35,588 nucleotides of DNA from Methylocystis sp. (GTDB lineage: Bacteria > Pseudomonadota > Alphaproteobacteria > Rhizobiales > Beijerinckiaceae), in NCBI RefSeq assembly GCF_021731785.1, contig NZ_JAKFWS010000086.1, positions 1 to 35,588 of the forward strand, given 5' to 3'. The translations under genes and the position numbers were made by a program. How positions within the stretch are numbered: the first letter of the stretch is position 1; each line of letters starts with the position of its first letter. This document shows positions 1-8,755 of the stretch, piece by piece. The notes below the pieces were generated by a model. The model was not told where the DNA came from and ran no database searches. It saw only the letters and a list, made by a program, of their open reading frames with translations.

Positions 1-1
1 C

Positions 2-58
2 ATCGCCGGCGCCGATGGCGTGCGCATCATCGGCAACATATCGGGCGACAGCATATGA
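2..58 (+). CDS. rpiA: 3' end of an upstream gene, probably ribose-5-phosphate isomerase A (partial)
   Basis: An open frame enters from the left edge and ends at TGA 56-58. Its 18 visible residues include the stretch IAGADGVRIIG. That stretch resembles the C-terminal strand of RpiA, which interconverts ribose-5-phosphate and ribulose-5-phosphate, and rpiA often lies upstream of gor in Hyphomicrobiales. The stop overlaps the ATG of the next gene as ATGA, so the two are probably translationally coupled. The fragment is too short for a firm call, and another family remains possible. Confidence 0.45.
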   Translation: MAGADGVRIIGNISGDSI

Positions 59-1428
59 GTTTCGACTATGACCTTATCGTCGTCGGCGCAGGGTCCGGCG
101 GCGTCCGCGCGGCGCGCGTCGCGGCGAGCCATGGCGCGAAAGTCGCCATCGCCGAGGAATTTCGCGTCGGCGGCACTTGCGTCATCCGCGGCTGCGTTCC
201 CAAGAAGCTTTACGTGCTCGCAAGCCGGTTCCGTGACGAATTCGAGGACGCCGCTGGGTTTGGCTGGCGCGTCGGCGATGTCTCATTTGACTGGTCCGCG
301 CTTGTCGCCGCCAAGGAAAAGGAGATCACGCGACTCTCGGACCTTTACGCCGAAACGCTCGCGAGTTCGGGAGTCGAGCTTATCCGCGCCCGCGCGACGC
401 TCACCGATCCAAACGGCGTGCGTTTTTCCAATGGCCGTTCCGCCCGCGCTCGCTACATTCTCATCGCCGTGGGCGGCGCGCCCGTGCTCGCACCGCACAT
501 TCCGGGCATTGAATTCGGCATTTCGTCGAACGAGATTTTCGATCTGCCGAAATTTCCTCAACGGCTGCTGATTGTCGGCGCGGGATATATCGCCGTCGAA
601 TTCGCCAGCGTCTTCGCGCGTCTTGGCGCGAAAGTTCATCTCGCCTATCGCGCCGATCTGCCGCTACGCGGCTTCGATGACGATCTGCGCGCGCGCCTTG
701 CCGACGCCTTGAAGGCGGCAGGCGTCGAACATCGCGCCGGCGTCCTGCCGACGCGCGTGACGAAATGCGTCGGCGGTCTTGAGGTCGAGATGAGCGATGG
801 CGCGCCGCCGACAGTCGATTGCCTGCTGGTGGCGACCGGGCGCCGGCCAATGACGCAGAATCTCGGACTGGAGGCGGCGGGCGTCGCCTTGCGCGAAAAC
901 GGCGCCGTTGCGGTCGACGAGCATTCGCGCACGAACGTCCACTCCATCTACGCGGTCGGCGACGTCACCGATCGGCTCAACCTGACGCCCGTCGCCATTC
1001 GCGAAGGTCAGGCTTTCGCCGACAGCGTCTTCGGCGCAACGCCGACGGCGATCAATTTTGAACATACGCCGAGCGCAGTGTTCACGACGCCCGAAATCGG
1101 AACCGTCGGACTGACCGAGGCGGATGCGGTCGCGCGCCATGGCGCGGTCGATATCTATGAGACGCAGTTTCGTCCCATGCGCGCGACGCTCTCGGGACGC
1201 ACCGAACGCGTCTATATGAAGCTCATCGTCGACGGCTCGAACGGGCGCGTGGTTGGCGCACATATTTTGGGCCCCGAGGCGGGTGAGATGGCGCAGCTTG
1301 TCGCCGTCGCCCTGCGCATGGGGGCGACGAAGAGCGATTTCGACGCGACCATGGCGGTGCATCCGACAATGGCGGAAGAGCTTGTGACGATGCGCGCGCC
1401 GGCCCGGCGGCTTGGCCTTCAGGCCTAA
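55..1428 (+). CDS. gor: glutathione-disulfide reductase
   Basis: This 457-residue cytoplasmic flavoenzyme reduces glutathione disulfide with NADPH. The FAD-binding glycine motif VGAGSGG is at residues 10-16. The redox disulfide motif TCVIRGCVPKK places the active cysteines at C42 and C47. A second nucleotide-binding motif, IVGAGYIAVEFAS, lies near residue 175, followed by the FAD contact AVGDVTD. The catalytic histidine is in HPTMAEE near residue 436. Motifs and length fit the GSH reductase branch of the family rather than lipoamide dehydrogenase. The ATG overlaps the stop of the upstream RpiA-like gene. The 3' end overlaps the convergent acyltransferase gene by four bases. Confidence 0.95.
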   Translation: MSFDYDLIVVGAGSGGVRAARVAASHGAKVAIAEEFRVGGTCVIRGCVPKKLYVLASRFRDEFEDAAGFGWRVGDVSFDWSALVAAKEKEITRLSDLYAETLASSGVELIRARATLTDPNGVRFSNGRSARARYILIAVGGAPVLAPHIPGIEFGISSNEIFDLPKFPQRLLIVGAGYIAVEFASVFARLGAKVHLAYRADLPLRGFDDDLRARLADALKAAGVEHRAGVLPTRVTKCVGGLEVEMSDGAPPTVDCLLVATGRRPMTQNLGLEAAGVALRENGAVAVDEHSRTNVHSIYAVGDVTDRLNLTPVAIREGQAFADSVFGATPTAINFEHTPSAVFTTPEIGTVGLTEADAVARHGAVDIYETQFRPMRATLSGRTERVYMKLIVDGSNGRVVGAHILGPEAGEMAQLVAVALRMGATKSDFDATMAVHPTMAEELVTMRAPARRLGLQA

Positions 1429-2660
1429 GCTTCGATTCGCTGGCGCGGCGGCTGCGCCGCAACCGGCTGCTGCGCCGGAACGGGCTGCTGCTGCGAGGGC
1501 GCCGCGCGCTCTGCTGGCGCCCATCTGTCGAGAAGGGCGCGAAGCTTGCGCCGCGCCGCGCCGGTCTTCGCCTCGGTGACTCGGGAGAAGAAATAGCCGG
1601 AGACGATGGCGATCCCCATCACCGAAAAGCCTACCGCATAATTCTGCGGGGTCGCCAACTGCGTCGCCCACTCATTGCTCATCGTGCTGCCGACCGCGGC
1701 GCGCATGAAGATCAGGATCGGCATGTGGATGCTGTAAAGCGAGAAGGAAAAATCGGCGAGCGTCTTGTGGAATTTGAAACGCAGCAGCGAGAAGCCTTCG
1801 GACGGCCCGTAGCGAAAGGCGATAAGGACAATGATGAACAGGCCGGACGCGAGAAGATCGGCCGCGTCGGCCATCCAGGGATGGGCCTCCAGGAGCTGGC
1901 CGCGCACGACCAGCCGGATGACGGCGACGACGGCGGCATAGAGAAGAAGCGCCCGCCAGCGCGAGCGGATGATCGGCCGGGGAATGAGAGTGGCGAACGC
2001 GCCCCCAGCCCAAAGAATATAGCCGAATTTGAACCAGCTCGGCGGCGTGGAAATCGCCAGGAAGAGCGCCGCGCCGAGCGCGAAACCGAAGAGGCGCAGC
2101 GCCAGCGGATAATTGCGCGCGAAGGGCAGCAGCAGCAGCGGAAAGGTGATGTAGTACCAGAACTCGCAGGCGAGCGACCAAAGAGGCCCGTTGGTGCCGA
2201 AATAGTCGAAGGCGATGCCCTGCAGATTGATAAAGCTTGCAAGAAACAGAAGCGCCGAAAAATGGCCCTTGAACAGCGGCCATTCATAGACGCCGCTGCT
2301 GGCGAACAGCCATCTGCCGAGCGAATCGAGGACGAGCGTGAGCACGACGGCTGGTCCGGCCACGAGATAAATTCGGGAAATTCGGTGGATGAAATATTCG
2401 CGCAGGAAGCCCTGGTTCTTGCGCAGATGCGCCAGCACGGCGCCGCCGACGAGATAGCCCGACATCACGAAGAAGGCGAGCACCGCCTGATGCCCGAGTT
2501 CGAAGGCCGAGTAGAACCACCAGACATAGACCAGCGGCGCGTGCGGAGCGCTCATAATGTCGGCGATGTTGATGTAGAGGTTGGAGGTATGGACGGCGAG
2601 CACCACCAGCGCGCCAAGCCAGCGGCTGGCCTCGATGAACTGCGATAGAATAAACGGCAT
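1425..2660 (-). CDS. acyltransferase family 3 integral membrane protein
   Basis: This is a polytopic membrane protein of the acyltransferase-3 family, which transfers acyl groups to sugars, glycans or lipids at the inner membrane. About ten hydrophobic segments are visible. The early motif FIEASRWLGALVVLAVH matches the usual family N-terminus, whose histidine is thought to be catalytic. The phrases FFVMSGYLVGG, LWSLACEFWYY and FSLYSIHMPIL are also typical. The C-terminal tail of about 35 residues is rich in A, P and Q and probably disordered. I chose the ATG at 2660 because the family motif begins there. An in-frame ATG at 2771 would add 37 Arg/Ala-rich residues and has AGAGGA close upstream. 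The substrate cannot be inferred. Confidence 0.85.
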   Translation of the reverse strand: MPFILSQFIEASRWLGALVVLAVHTSNLYINIADIMSAPHAPLVYVWWFYSAFELGHQAVLAFFVMSGYLVGGAVLAHLRKNQGFLREYFIHRISRIYLVAGPAVVLTLVLDSLGRWLFASSGVYEWPLFKGHFSALLFLASFINLQGIAFDYFGTNGPLWSLACEFWYYITFPLLLLPFARNYPLALRLFGFALGAALFLAISTPPSWFKFGYILWAGGAFATLIPRPIIRSRWRALLLYAAVVAVIRLVVRGQLLEAHPWMADAADLLASGLFIIVLIAFRYGPSEGFSLLRFKFHKTLADFSFSLYSIHMPILIFMRAAVGSTMSNEWATQLATPQNYAVGFSVMGIAIVSGYFFSRVTEAKTGAARRKLRALLDRWAPAERAAPSQQQPVPAQQPVAAQPPRQRIEA

Positions 2661-2853
2661 CGCCCTGGTTCGCCCCTCGCTCGGTCGCGCCCGCGTCTCG
2701 ACGTTATAGCCGCTCGCCGCAGCCTTCGCCAAATTTCGGCGGACGGGCGGAAGGGTCGCATTCGCCGTCATAATCCTCTATAAGCGCCGCTGGCGCCGCT
2801 TCGAGACGGCCCAATTCGCCCGCTGAGGCGTTGATTTTGCGGAGTTTTGAGAA

Positions 2854-4233
2854 GTGGAACGGTGGTCGCCGAGCAGCTGGAGGAATTTGCCGATCGAGCA
2901 GACGCCGGTCTATCGCGACCAGGCCGCGCTCGCCGACGTCGAGCGTCAGCTCGCCGGCTTCCCCCCGCTGGTCTTCGCCGGCGAAGCGCGCAACTTAAAG
3001 CGTCACTTGGCGGACGTCGCCGCCGGCAAGGCCTTTCTGCTGCAAGGCGGAGACTGCGCCGAGAGCTTCTCCGAACATTCGGCCGACAATATCCGCGACT
3101 TCTTCCGGGTCTTTCTGCAGATGGCGGTGGTGCTGACCTACGCCGCCGCCTCGCCGGTGGTGAAGGTCGGGCGCATCGCCGGCCAGTTTGCGAAGCCCCG
3201 CTCCGCGCCGCTCGAAAAACAGGGCGACGTCGAGTTGCCGAGCTACCGCGGCGACATCATCAATGATCTCGCCTTCACTCCGAAGGCGCGCGAACCCGAT
3301 CCGCAACGCCAGTTGCTCGCCTACCGGCAATCAGCGGCGACGCTGAACCTTATCCGCGCCTTTGCGGCGGGCGGTTTCGCCAATCTCGAAAACGTCCATC
3401 GCTGGATGCTCGGCTTCATCAAAAGCAGTCCGCAGTCCGAGCGCTATCAGAAGCTCGCCGATCAGATCACCGAGACGCTCTCCTTCATGCGCGCGATCGG
3501 TCTTGACCCGGAGCATCATCCGGAGCTGCGCGGCACCGATTTCTATACCTCGCATGAGGCGCTGCTGCTCTGCTACGAACAGGCGCTGACCCGCGTCGAT
3601 TCGACGACGGGCGACTATTACGCGACGTCCGGCCATATGCTCTGGGTCGGCGACCGCACGCGCCACGAGGATGGCGCGCATATTGAATTCGTGCGCGGCG
3701 TCAAAAACCCGCTCGGACTGAAATGCGGCCCCAGCCTCAAGCCCGACGCGCTTCTGCGCCTGATCGACGCCCTCGATCCGGAGAACGAACCGGGCAGATT
3801 GACGCTGATCTGCCGCTTCGGCGCCGATAAGATCGAGGATGCGTTGCCCGCTCTGGTGCGGCCGGTGATGCGCGAAGGCCGCAACATCGTATGGTCTTGC
3901 GATCCGATGCACGGCAACACGATCAGCGCCGCAGGCTACAAGACGCGGCCGTTCGATCGGATCATGTCCGAAATTCGCAGCTTCTTCGCCGTGCATCAGG
4001 CCGAAGGGTCATATGCCGGCGGCATCCATCTCGAAATGACCGGCAAGGACGTGACCGAATGCACGGGTGGCGCGCGCGCCATTTCGGAGAGCAATCTGCG
4101 CGATCGCTATCACACCTATTGCGATCCGCGACTGAACGCGGAACAGGCGATCGAAGTCGCTTTCCTCGTGGCTGAACTCCTGAAAGCGGAGCGGCTCGCC
4201 CGCGGTCTGCCGGAACAGCACGCCGCGGAGTGA
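2854..4233 (+). CDS. class II 3-deoxy-7-phosphoheptulonate (DAHP) synthase
   Basis: This 459-residue enzyme condenses phosphoenolpyruvate and erythrose-4-phosphate, the first step of the shikimate pathway to aromatic amino acids. It belongs to the class II (plant/Mycobacterium, AroA-II) type. Diagnostic segments in order are [64 protein letters not shown] and [10 protein letters not shown]. They supply the expected metal ligands: the Cys in GGDC, the His in PMHG, the Glu in HLEMTG and the Asp in CDPRL. The start is GTG 2854, with GGAG at 2841-2844. The gene is transcribed away from the acyltransferase and seems to stand alone. Confidence 0.96.
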   Translation: MERWSPSSWRNLPIEQTPVYRDQAALADVERQLAGFPPLVFAGEARNLKRHLADVAAGKAFLLQGGDCAESFSEHSADNIRDFFRVFLQMAVVLTYAAASPVVKVGRIAGQFAKPRSAPLEKQGDVELPSYRGDIINDLAFTPKAREPDPQRQLLAYRQSAATLNLIRAFAAGGFANLENVHRWMLGFIKSSPQSERYQKLADQITETLSFMRAIGLDPEHHPELRGTDFYTSHEALLLCYEQALTRVDSTTGDYYATSGHMLWVGDRTRHEDGAHIEFVRGVKNPLGLKCGPSLKPDALLRLIDALDPENEPGRLTLICRFGADKIEDALPALVRPVMREGRNIVWSCDPMHGNTISAAGYKTRPFDRIMSEIRSFFAVHQAEGSYAGGIHLEMTGKDVTECTGGARAISESNLRDRYHTYCDPRLNAEQAIEVAFLVAELLKAERLARGLPEQHAAE

Positions 4234-4333
4234 CGCGCGGCCTAAAGCAAAGTTGCGTCCAGGCGTAGCGGCCACGCGGCATGCGCCGAAAGCCATTCGA
4301 TCGCCAAGTTTGACGATGCGCCGCGCCACTGAT

Positions 4334-4351
4334 CCAAGCAGCTGGCCTTGG
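4334..4351. promoter_or_regulatory. short inverted repeat upstream of lldD, possible operator
   Basis: CCAAG (4334-4338) and CTTGG (4347-4351) form a perfect inverted repeat with an eight-base spacer, about 54 bases before the lactate dehydrogenase start. Lactate genes are often controlled by GntR-type regulators that bind short inverted repeats. No lldR-like gene lies in the window, so this is only a candidate. Confidence 0.2.
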
Positions 4352-4404
4352 CGGGCGCGTCATGCTCATCTTCGGCGCGTTCAAGGCCTATTTTGGAGAG
4401 TGGA

Positions 4405-5535
4405 ATGATCGTTTCGTCGGCTTCGGATTATCGAAAGGCCGCGCAGCGTAAGCTGCCGCGTTTTCTGTTCGATTATATCGACGGCGGGGCGAACGCCGAG
4501 GACACCTTACAGGCCAATGTCGCGGATCTGAGAGCCGTGAATTTAAGGCAGCGCGTGCTGAAAAACGTTTCCGGCCTCGATCTCGCGACGGAGTGGTTTG
4601 GTCAGCGTTCCGAACTTCCTGTGATTTTGGGACCGGTGGGCCTGAGCGGAATGTTCGCCCGTCGTGGCGAGGTCCAGGCGGCGCGCGCCGCGGCGAAACG
4701 CGGCGTTCCTTATGTGCTGTCGACGCTGTCGGTCTGTTCGCTTGAAGAAGTTGCGACGAGCTGCTCTAGCCCGATTTGGTTCCAGCTATATGTTCTCAAG
4801 GATCGTGGATTCATGCAGTCCATGTTGGAGCGCGCCCAGCGCGCCGGCGTAGAAGTCCTTGTGTTTACGGTCGACCTTCCCGTGCATGGTTCGCGCTACC
4901 GCGACGCGCAGTCAGGCATGTCGGGGCCGTTTGCGCGAACGCGGCGCATGTTTCAGGCGATGACGAAACCCGGTTGGACCCTTGACGTCGGCCTCAGAGG
5001 TCGACCGCATGATCTCGGCAATATCTCCAAATATCTCGGCCAGGCGACGGGACTCCGGGACTACATCGGATGGCTCGGAAAAAACATTGATCCGTCGATC
5101 ACCTGGTCGGATCTTGAATGGATCCGCGATTTCTGGAAGGGCCCTCTGATCCTCAAGGGCATATTGGATCCTCAGGACGCCAGGGACGCGGTGCGGTTCG
5201 GCGCGAACGGCATCGTCGTTTCGAACCATGGCGGACGGCAACTCGATGGCGCGCTGTCTACGGTTAAAGCCTTGCCGACAATCGCGGACGCCGTCGGAAA
5301 CGATCTTGAAGTTTTTGCCGATTCGGGCGTGCGGTCCGGACTGGACGTCGTGCGGATGTTGGCGCTTGGCGCGAAAGGCGTCCTGCTTGGGCGCGCCGCC
5401 GCCTATGCCCTGGCGGCGGCCGGAGAAGCCGGAGTCGAGAACGTGCTCGATATCTTCGCCAAGGAGATGCGCGTGGCGATGACCTTGACCGGCGTAAGTT
5501 CGATCGCTCAAATCGAACGCCGGATTCTAGCTTGA
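4405..5535 (+). CDS. lldD: FMN-dependent L-lactate dehydrogenase (quinone)
   Basis: This 376-residue enzyme of the FMN alpha-hydroxy-acid dehydrogenase family oxidises L-lactate to pyruvate and passes electrons to the membrane quinone pool. It follows the LldD pattern along its whole length: [10 protein letters not shown] near the N-terminus, [69 protein letters not shown] and [15 protein letters not shown]. The catalytic His is H275 and the FMN/substrate tyrosine is Y129. The ATG at 4405 has GGAGAG four bases upstream, so the longer in-frame start at 4348 is rejected. The carbonic anhydrase gene follows within 30 bases and is probably co-transcribed. Confidence 0.94.
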   Translation: MIVSSASDYRKAAQRKLPRFLFDYIDGGANAEDTLQANVADLRAVNLRQRVLKNVSGLDLATEWFGQRSELPVILGPVGLSGMFARRGEVQAARAAAKRGVPYVLSTLSVCSLEEVATSCSSPIWFQLYVLKDRGFMQSMLERAQRAGVEVLVFTVDLPVHGSRYRDAQSGMSGPFARTRRMFQAMTKPGWTLDVGLRGRPHDLGNISKYLGQATGLRDYIGWLGKNIDPSITWSDLEWIRDFWKGPLILKGILDPQDARDAVRFGANGIVVSNHGGRQLDGALSTVKALPTIADAVGNDLEVFADSGVRSGLDVVRMLALGAKGVLLGRAAAYALAAAGEAGVENVLDIFAKEMRVAMTLTGVSSIAQIERRILA

Positions 5536-5564
5536 GCTGGCGCAAACGCCTGGGGAGAAGCAGC

Positions 5565-6278
5565 ATGTGCAACGATCGTTCGCAGCATCTATCGAGGCGT
5601 TCATTAATCGCCGCCGGCGCGACCACCGTCGTGATGGGCGGCCTGGCTGACGTCTACGCTCAAACTTCGCCTAACGCCGATCCCTCAGCCGCGGTTTTGC
5701 CGGACGAGGCGCTCAAGCGACTGGCGGATGGCAACACGCGATATTCGAGCAACACGTCAATCAACCGCGACATGTCCGCTGGACGGGCAGGGCGTGCGCA
5801 GGCTCAGTATCCTTTCGCCGCTTTGGTGAGCTGTTCGGATTCGCGCGTCGCTCCGGAACTCGCGTTCGATCAAGGTCCGGGCGATCTGTTCGTCGTTCGC
5901 GTCGCCGGCAATTTCGTCAATACCGACGGACTTGCAAGTCTGGAATATGGCGTAAAGATTCTTGGAATCCCGCTTATTGTCGTGCTCGGCCATTCCAATT
6001 GCGGCGCCGTCGCCGCGACGATCAAAGTGCTAAAGGAAAAGACGAAACTGCCGGGCCACCTTCCGCAACTCGTGAATGCGATCAAGCCTTCTATCGATTT
6101 GGTCGAGAAGCAAAAGGCAGCGGACCCGCTCGCGGCGGCGATCGCACAGAATGTCCGCTACAATGTCGAGCGCTTGCGTCGGGCTAAACCGATCGTCGCC
6201 GAGGCCGTCGCCGCGCAAAAAGTGAAGCTCGCCGGCGCCGTCTATGACATCGGCACCGGAAAGGTGTCGTGGCTTTAG
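5565..6278 (+). CDS. Tat-exported beta-class carbonic anhydrase
   Basis: This 237-residue protein carries a twin-arginine signal (SRRSLIAAG, R11-R12, then a hydrophobic stretch ending near VYAQ) and a beta carbonic anhydrase domain. The enzyme interconverts CO2 and bicarbonate. The zinc site is complete: C90 and D92 in CSDSR, and H143 and C146 in GHSNCGA. The signal implies that the folded, metal-loaded enzyme is exported to the periplasm, unlike the usual cytoplasmic beta enzymes. I chose ATG 5565, with GGGGAG seven bases upstream. A TTG at 5532 overlapping the lldD stop would bury the Tat motif behind 11 extra residues. The gene is probably co-transcribed with lldD. Confidence 0.92.
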   Translation: MCNDRSQHLSRRSLIAAGATTVVMGGLADVYAQTSPNADPSAAVLPDEALKRLADGNTRYSSNTSINRDMSAGRAGRAQAQYPFAALVSCSDSRVAPELAFDQGPGDLFVVRVAGNFVNTDGLASLEYGVKILGIPLIVVLGHSNCGAVAATIKVLKEKTKLPGHLPQLVNAIKPSIDLVEKQKAADPLAAAIAQNVRYNVERLRRAKPIVAEAVAAQKVKLAGAVYDIGTGKVSWL

Positions 6279-6367
6279 AGCGGTATGGGCGGTCTCGGCG
6301 CATGAACAGATCTGCCGAGGCGGAACGGCCGTGGTGACGTCCCAGCAAGTCATGACGATTCTGCCTG

Positions 6368-6514
6368 ATCCGTTCGCTTGGACCATTGTCATTCCCGGCA
6401 GGCCGAAGGCCTGACCGGGAATCCAGAGCCGATCCAACGACTCATGTTGTGACTCTGGATTCCCGATCGCGCGCGTTGCTCGCGTCGGGAATGGCAAACC
6501 CGAGACGTTCAAAC
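6368..6514. repeat. three-hairpin intergenic repeat, copy 1
   Basis: This is one of two related copies in the window (the other is at 10723-10865). It holds three consecutive inverted repeats. The first is an ATTCCCGG arm with a CGAA turn and an ACCGGGAAT arm. The second is CCAGAG paired with CTCTGG. The third is ATTCCCGA paired with TCGGGAAT around a GC-rich loop. Both copies begin with ATCCGTTCGCTT and end with CGTTCAAAC. It occupies much of the 377-base gap between the carbonic anhydrase and the DUF4142 gene. The organisation resembles REP/RIME-like mosaic elements of Rhizobiales. No coding potential is seen. Confidence 0.85.
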
Positions 6515-6655
6515 GGTCGTCGTATAATATTAGCCTGCTCCAATTCGCCGCAGCGCAGCGTCCACCAGCATTTTAAAAAAATCGCGCATCCAAATTCCGC
6601 GGTCCTCGGTAATGGCTGTGGTCAGTTCAATGACCGCATCCAAATGGAGGACATC

Positions 6656-7198
6656 ATGAAAATCATTGCTCCGATCGTCGCTGGCTTCATATTTGCCACG
6701 AATTTTTCGGCGCGGGCGGCGGATACGCCGACCGATCCACAGATCGCGCATATCGCCTATACCGCCGGCCTGGTCGACATCGGCTACGCCGAAATTGCCC
6801 TTCAGCGCTCCAAGAACAAGGCCGTGCGCGAATTCGCCATGGAAATGGTGAAGGATCATAAGGCCGTCAACGATAAGGCTTTGGCGCTGGTCAAGAAGCT
6901 CGGCGTGACGCCGGAAGACAATGCGACGAGCCAGACGATCGCCAGCCAGGCGGCGACCAAGCGCGCCGAATTGCGGCGCCTGTCCGGCCCCGCCTTTGAT
7001 CGCGCCTATGCGGAAAATGAAGTCGCCTATCATTCGCTGGTCAATGCTGCGGTCGACACTCAGCTCATTCCTTCCGCCAGCAACGGCGAACTGAAGGATC
7101 TTCTCAAGGTCGGCTTGAAAATCTTCCAGGGGCATCAGCAGCACGCCGAGCACATGGCCGAGCGACTCTCTCGCAAGCATGCGGCGAGCAAGGAGTGA
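6656..7198 (+). CDS. DUF4142 family periplasmic protein
   Basis: This 180-residue protein has an N-terminal signal peptide (about residues 1-22, ending SARAA). The rest is an alpha-helical DUF4142 domain, a ferritin-like four-helix fold of unknown role that is common in outer-envelope and stress proteins. Typical phrases are AYTAGLVDIGYAEIALQRS, VREFAMEMVKDHKAVND and GHQQHAEHMAERL. The start at ATG 6656 is preceded by GGAGG at 6646-6650. The next gene, a cupredoxin, starts within ten bases of its stop, so the pair is almost certainly one transcript. The biochemical function is unknown, and the His-rich C-terminal helix could bind metal. Confidence 0.85.
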   Translation: MKIIAPIVAGFIFATNFSARAADTPTDPQIAHIAYTAGLVDIGYAEIALQRSKNKAVREFAMEMVKDHKAVNDKALALVKKLGVTPEDNATSQTIASQAATKRAELRRLSGPAFDRAYAENEVAYHSLVNAAVDTQLIPSASNGELKDLLKVGLKIFQGHQQHAEHMAERLSRKHAASKE

Positions 7199-7203
7199 CG
7201 CCT

Positions 7204-7527
7204 GTGCGGAGCATCGCACTGCATGCGGCGCTTTGGTGGCTGCTCTTGCTGGCGGGCGCGACATTCGCGCCCGCCGGCGAAGCCGCGAGCGTCGTGATCG
7301 CCGATCTCGAATTTAAGCCGTCCACCGTCACCGTTCGCGTCGGCGACACCGTGACCTGGATCAATAGGGATTTTGTCGAGCACACGGCGACGTCGCGCAA
7401 CGGCGTCTTTGACGTTGCGACGCCAAAGACAAGGCCTGCCCATTGGCGCGCACAGAAGGTAGGCGACTTTTCCTATTATTGCCGCTTGCATCCGAATATG
7501 ACCGGAGTCATCCGCGTCACGCGGTAA
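7204..7527 (+). CDS. small periplasmic cupredoxin (plastocyanin/pseudoazurin-like)
   Basis: This 107-residue type-1 copper protein has a signal peptide (about residues 1-28) and one cupredoxin domain. The copper ligands are H60 in VEHTA and C93, H96 and M99 in YYCRLHPNM. The short ligand loop C-x2-H-x2-M fits the plastocyanin/amicyanin group. The likely role is electron transfer in the periplasm or copper binding; the partner is unknown. I prefer GTG 7204, with AGGAG eight bases upstream. A GTG at 7195 overlaps the previous stop but has no room for a ribosome binding site. It forms a pair with the DUF4142 gene and ends before a strong terminator. Confidence 0.92.
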   Translation: MRSIALHAALWWLLLLAGATFAPAGEAASVVIADLEFKPSTVTVRVGDTVTWINRDFVEHTATSRNGVFDVATPKTRPAHWRAQKVGDFSYYCRLHPNMTGVIRVTR

Positions 7528-7547
7528 TGAGTCCGGCGTATTCAAAG

Positions 7548-7578
7548 CGGCCGCGCGCGTTTCGCGGCCGTCTTTTTT
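7548..7578 (+). terminator. rho-independent terminator after the cupredoxin gene
   Basis: A perfect 8-bp stem (CGGCCGCG at 7548-7555 with CGCGGCCG at 7563-7570) with a seven-base loop is followed by TCTTTTTT. It lies 20 bases after the cupredoxin stop, in the gap between two convergent operons. Confidence 0.9.
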
Positions 7579-7593
7579 GCGTTTCGGATTTGG

Positions 7594-8133
7594 TCACATC
7601 GCCTGAACGATAATGCAGCGGCAGCCGGCGCGGGTGCGATGCGCGGCGTGAAGGCTGCCCTTGGGCGAAAAATGAAAGTCGCCCGGACCGAGCTCCACAT
7701 CGCCAAAGGCGAGATCGCCCGAAATCATGAAAATCTCTTCGTCCTGCGCATGTTCATGCTCGGGAAAAACGGCGCCGGGTTCGGCGTCAACGAGTATCGT
7801 CCAGCGGTTAAGCGCGACGTTGCGATGCAGTTCCTTGAAGCGCACGCCTGGACTAAGAGCAATCCACTCGCCCTCATTGGCGCGAAGCGTCCGGCTCATC
7901 GAGTCGAGCTTCTCGCGCGCGTCGATGCGCGCCTCGATCTTGTCGAAGAGATCCGGCGGCGGCGCGACGTCGCCTGCGTGCATGGCGAGCGGCGCAAGCG
8001 CATCCTCCCATTCGCGCGTCAGTGCAGCGAGAGCGGGATCACGCTTCTGGCGCGCCTTCAGGATCTCCGTTTCTTCGCGGCTCAACGCCCCCGCCGCAAA
8101 CAGCGCGGCGTCGGTCTCGTCGGAGTTCGTCAT
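7594..8133 (-). CDS. anti-sigma factor with C-terminal cupin domain
   Basis: This 179-residue protein probably holds the adjacent ECF sigma factor inactive. The N-terminal half (about 1-75) looks like the sigma-binding segment of RskA/ChrR-like anti-sigma factors, with LFAAGALSREE, a short helix around REWEDALAPLA and a PPPDLFDKIEARI linker. It lacks the His/Cys zinc motif of Rhodobacter ChrR. The C-terminal half is a cupin with EHEHAQDEEIFMISG and GDFHFSPKGSLHAAH, which probably binds a metal or senses a ligand or oxidant. ATG 8133 overlaps the sigma stop as ATGA. A GTG at 8142 is an alternative start. The gene is last in the minus-strand run. Confidence 0.85.
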   Translation of the reverse strand: MTNSDETDAALFAAGALSREETEILKARQKRDPALAALTREWEDALAPLAMHAGDVAPPPDLFDKIEARIDAREKLDSMSRTLRANEGEWIALSPGVRFKELHRNVALNRWTILVDAEPGAVFPEHEHAQDEEIFMISGDLAFGDVELGPGDFHFSPKGSLHAAHRTRAGCRCIIVQAM

Positions 8134-8666
8134 GAGATGCACTTTCTTAGGTCCGCCAGCCCTCGAAACAATGCAGATTTCATCGTGCCGAGCGGGCGCT
8201 GGAAACGCCTCGCAAGCTCTTCATGAGAATAGCCATGGATGTAAGCGAGCAGCACCCATTGACGACGCTCCTCGCCCAGTCTGTCGAGACATTCGATGAG
8301 GCGTCCCTTAGCCAACGGATCATGCTCGGGAAGATCTGCCGCCATTTGCGGCGTTTCCTCCTCATCAAGCGAGGCATGCGCGCTGTCGCGCCGCCGCAAT
8401 TCGTTGAGCGCGATGCGCCGAGTCAGTACGGTCATCCACGCAAGAGCGACGCCTTTCTCGGCATCGTAGCTCGCCGCGCGCTCCCATATGCGCATGAAGG
8501 CTTCCTGCAGAACCTCTTCGGCGCGCGCGCGATCGCGCAGCAGTCTGAGGCAGACGGCGAAAAGCCGCGACGAGGTCGCGGCGTAAAGATCGCGGAAGGC
8601 GGCGCGGTCCCTTTTTGCGACCCGCTGCAGAAGCGCTTCAAGGGTGTCGTGCACGTCTACAGTCAT
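8130..8666 (-). CDS. ECF-type RNA polymerase sigma factor
   Basis: This 178-residue sigma-70 family protein has region 2 (FRDLYAATSSRLFAVCLRLL, then AEEVLQEAFMRIWERAASYD) and region 4 (HGYSHEELARRFQRPLGTMK). There is no region 1 or 3, as expected for an extracytoplasmic-function sigma factor. It directs RNA polymerase to a stress regulon when the anti-sigma factor encoded by the overlapping gene releases it. I chose ATG 8666 (GGAAA just upstream) because region 2 starts soon after. The frame stays open to 8843, but that part would overlap the upstream oxidase gene and has no family features. Confidence 0.92.
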   Translation of the reverse strand: MTVDVHDTLEALLQRVAKRDRAAFRDLYAATSSRLFAVCLRLLRDRARAEEVLQEAFMRIWERAASYDAEKGVALAWMTVLTRRIALNELRRRDSAHASLDEEETPQMAADLPEHDPLAKGRLIECLDRLGEERRQWVLLAYIHGYSHEELARRFQRPLGTMKSALFRGLADLRKCIS

Positions 8667-8755
8667 TTTCCGGCAAGACGGCCTGGCGTCATCAATAGCA
8701 TAGCCAAGGCCTGCCGGGCCGTCGAGACGCATGGCATGCGCGTCGCAAACGATCG

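Noticed and set aside
1725-2648. 307-codon plus-strand frame opposite the acyltransferase
   Set aside because: The minus-strand frame has clear membrane segments and family motifs. The opposite frame is rich in charged residues, as expected for the complement of a hydrophobic GC-rich gene.
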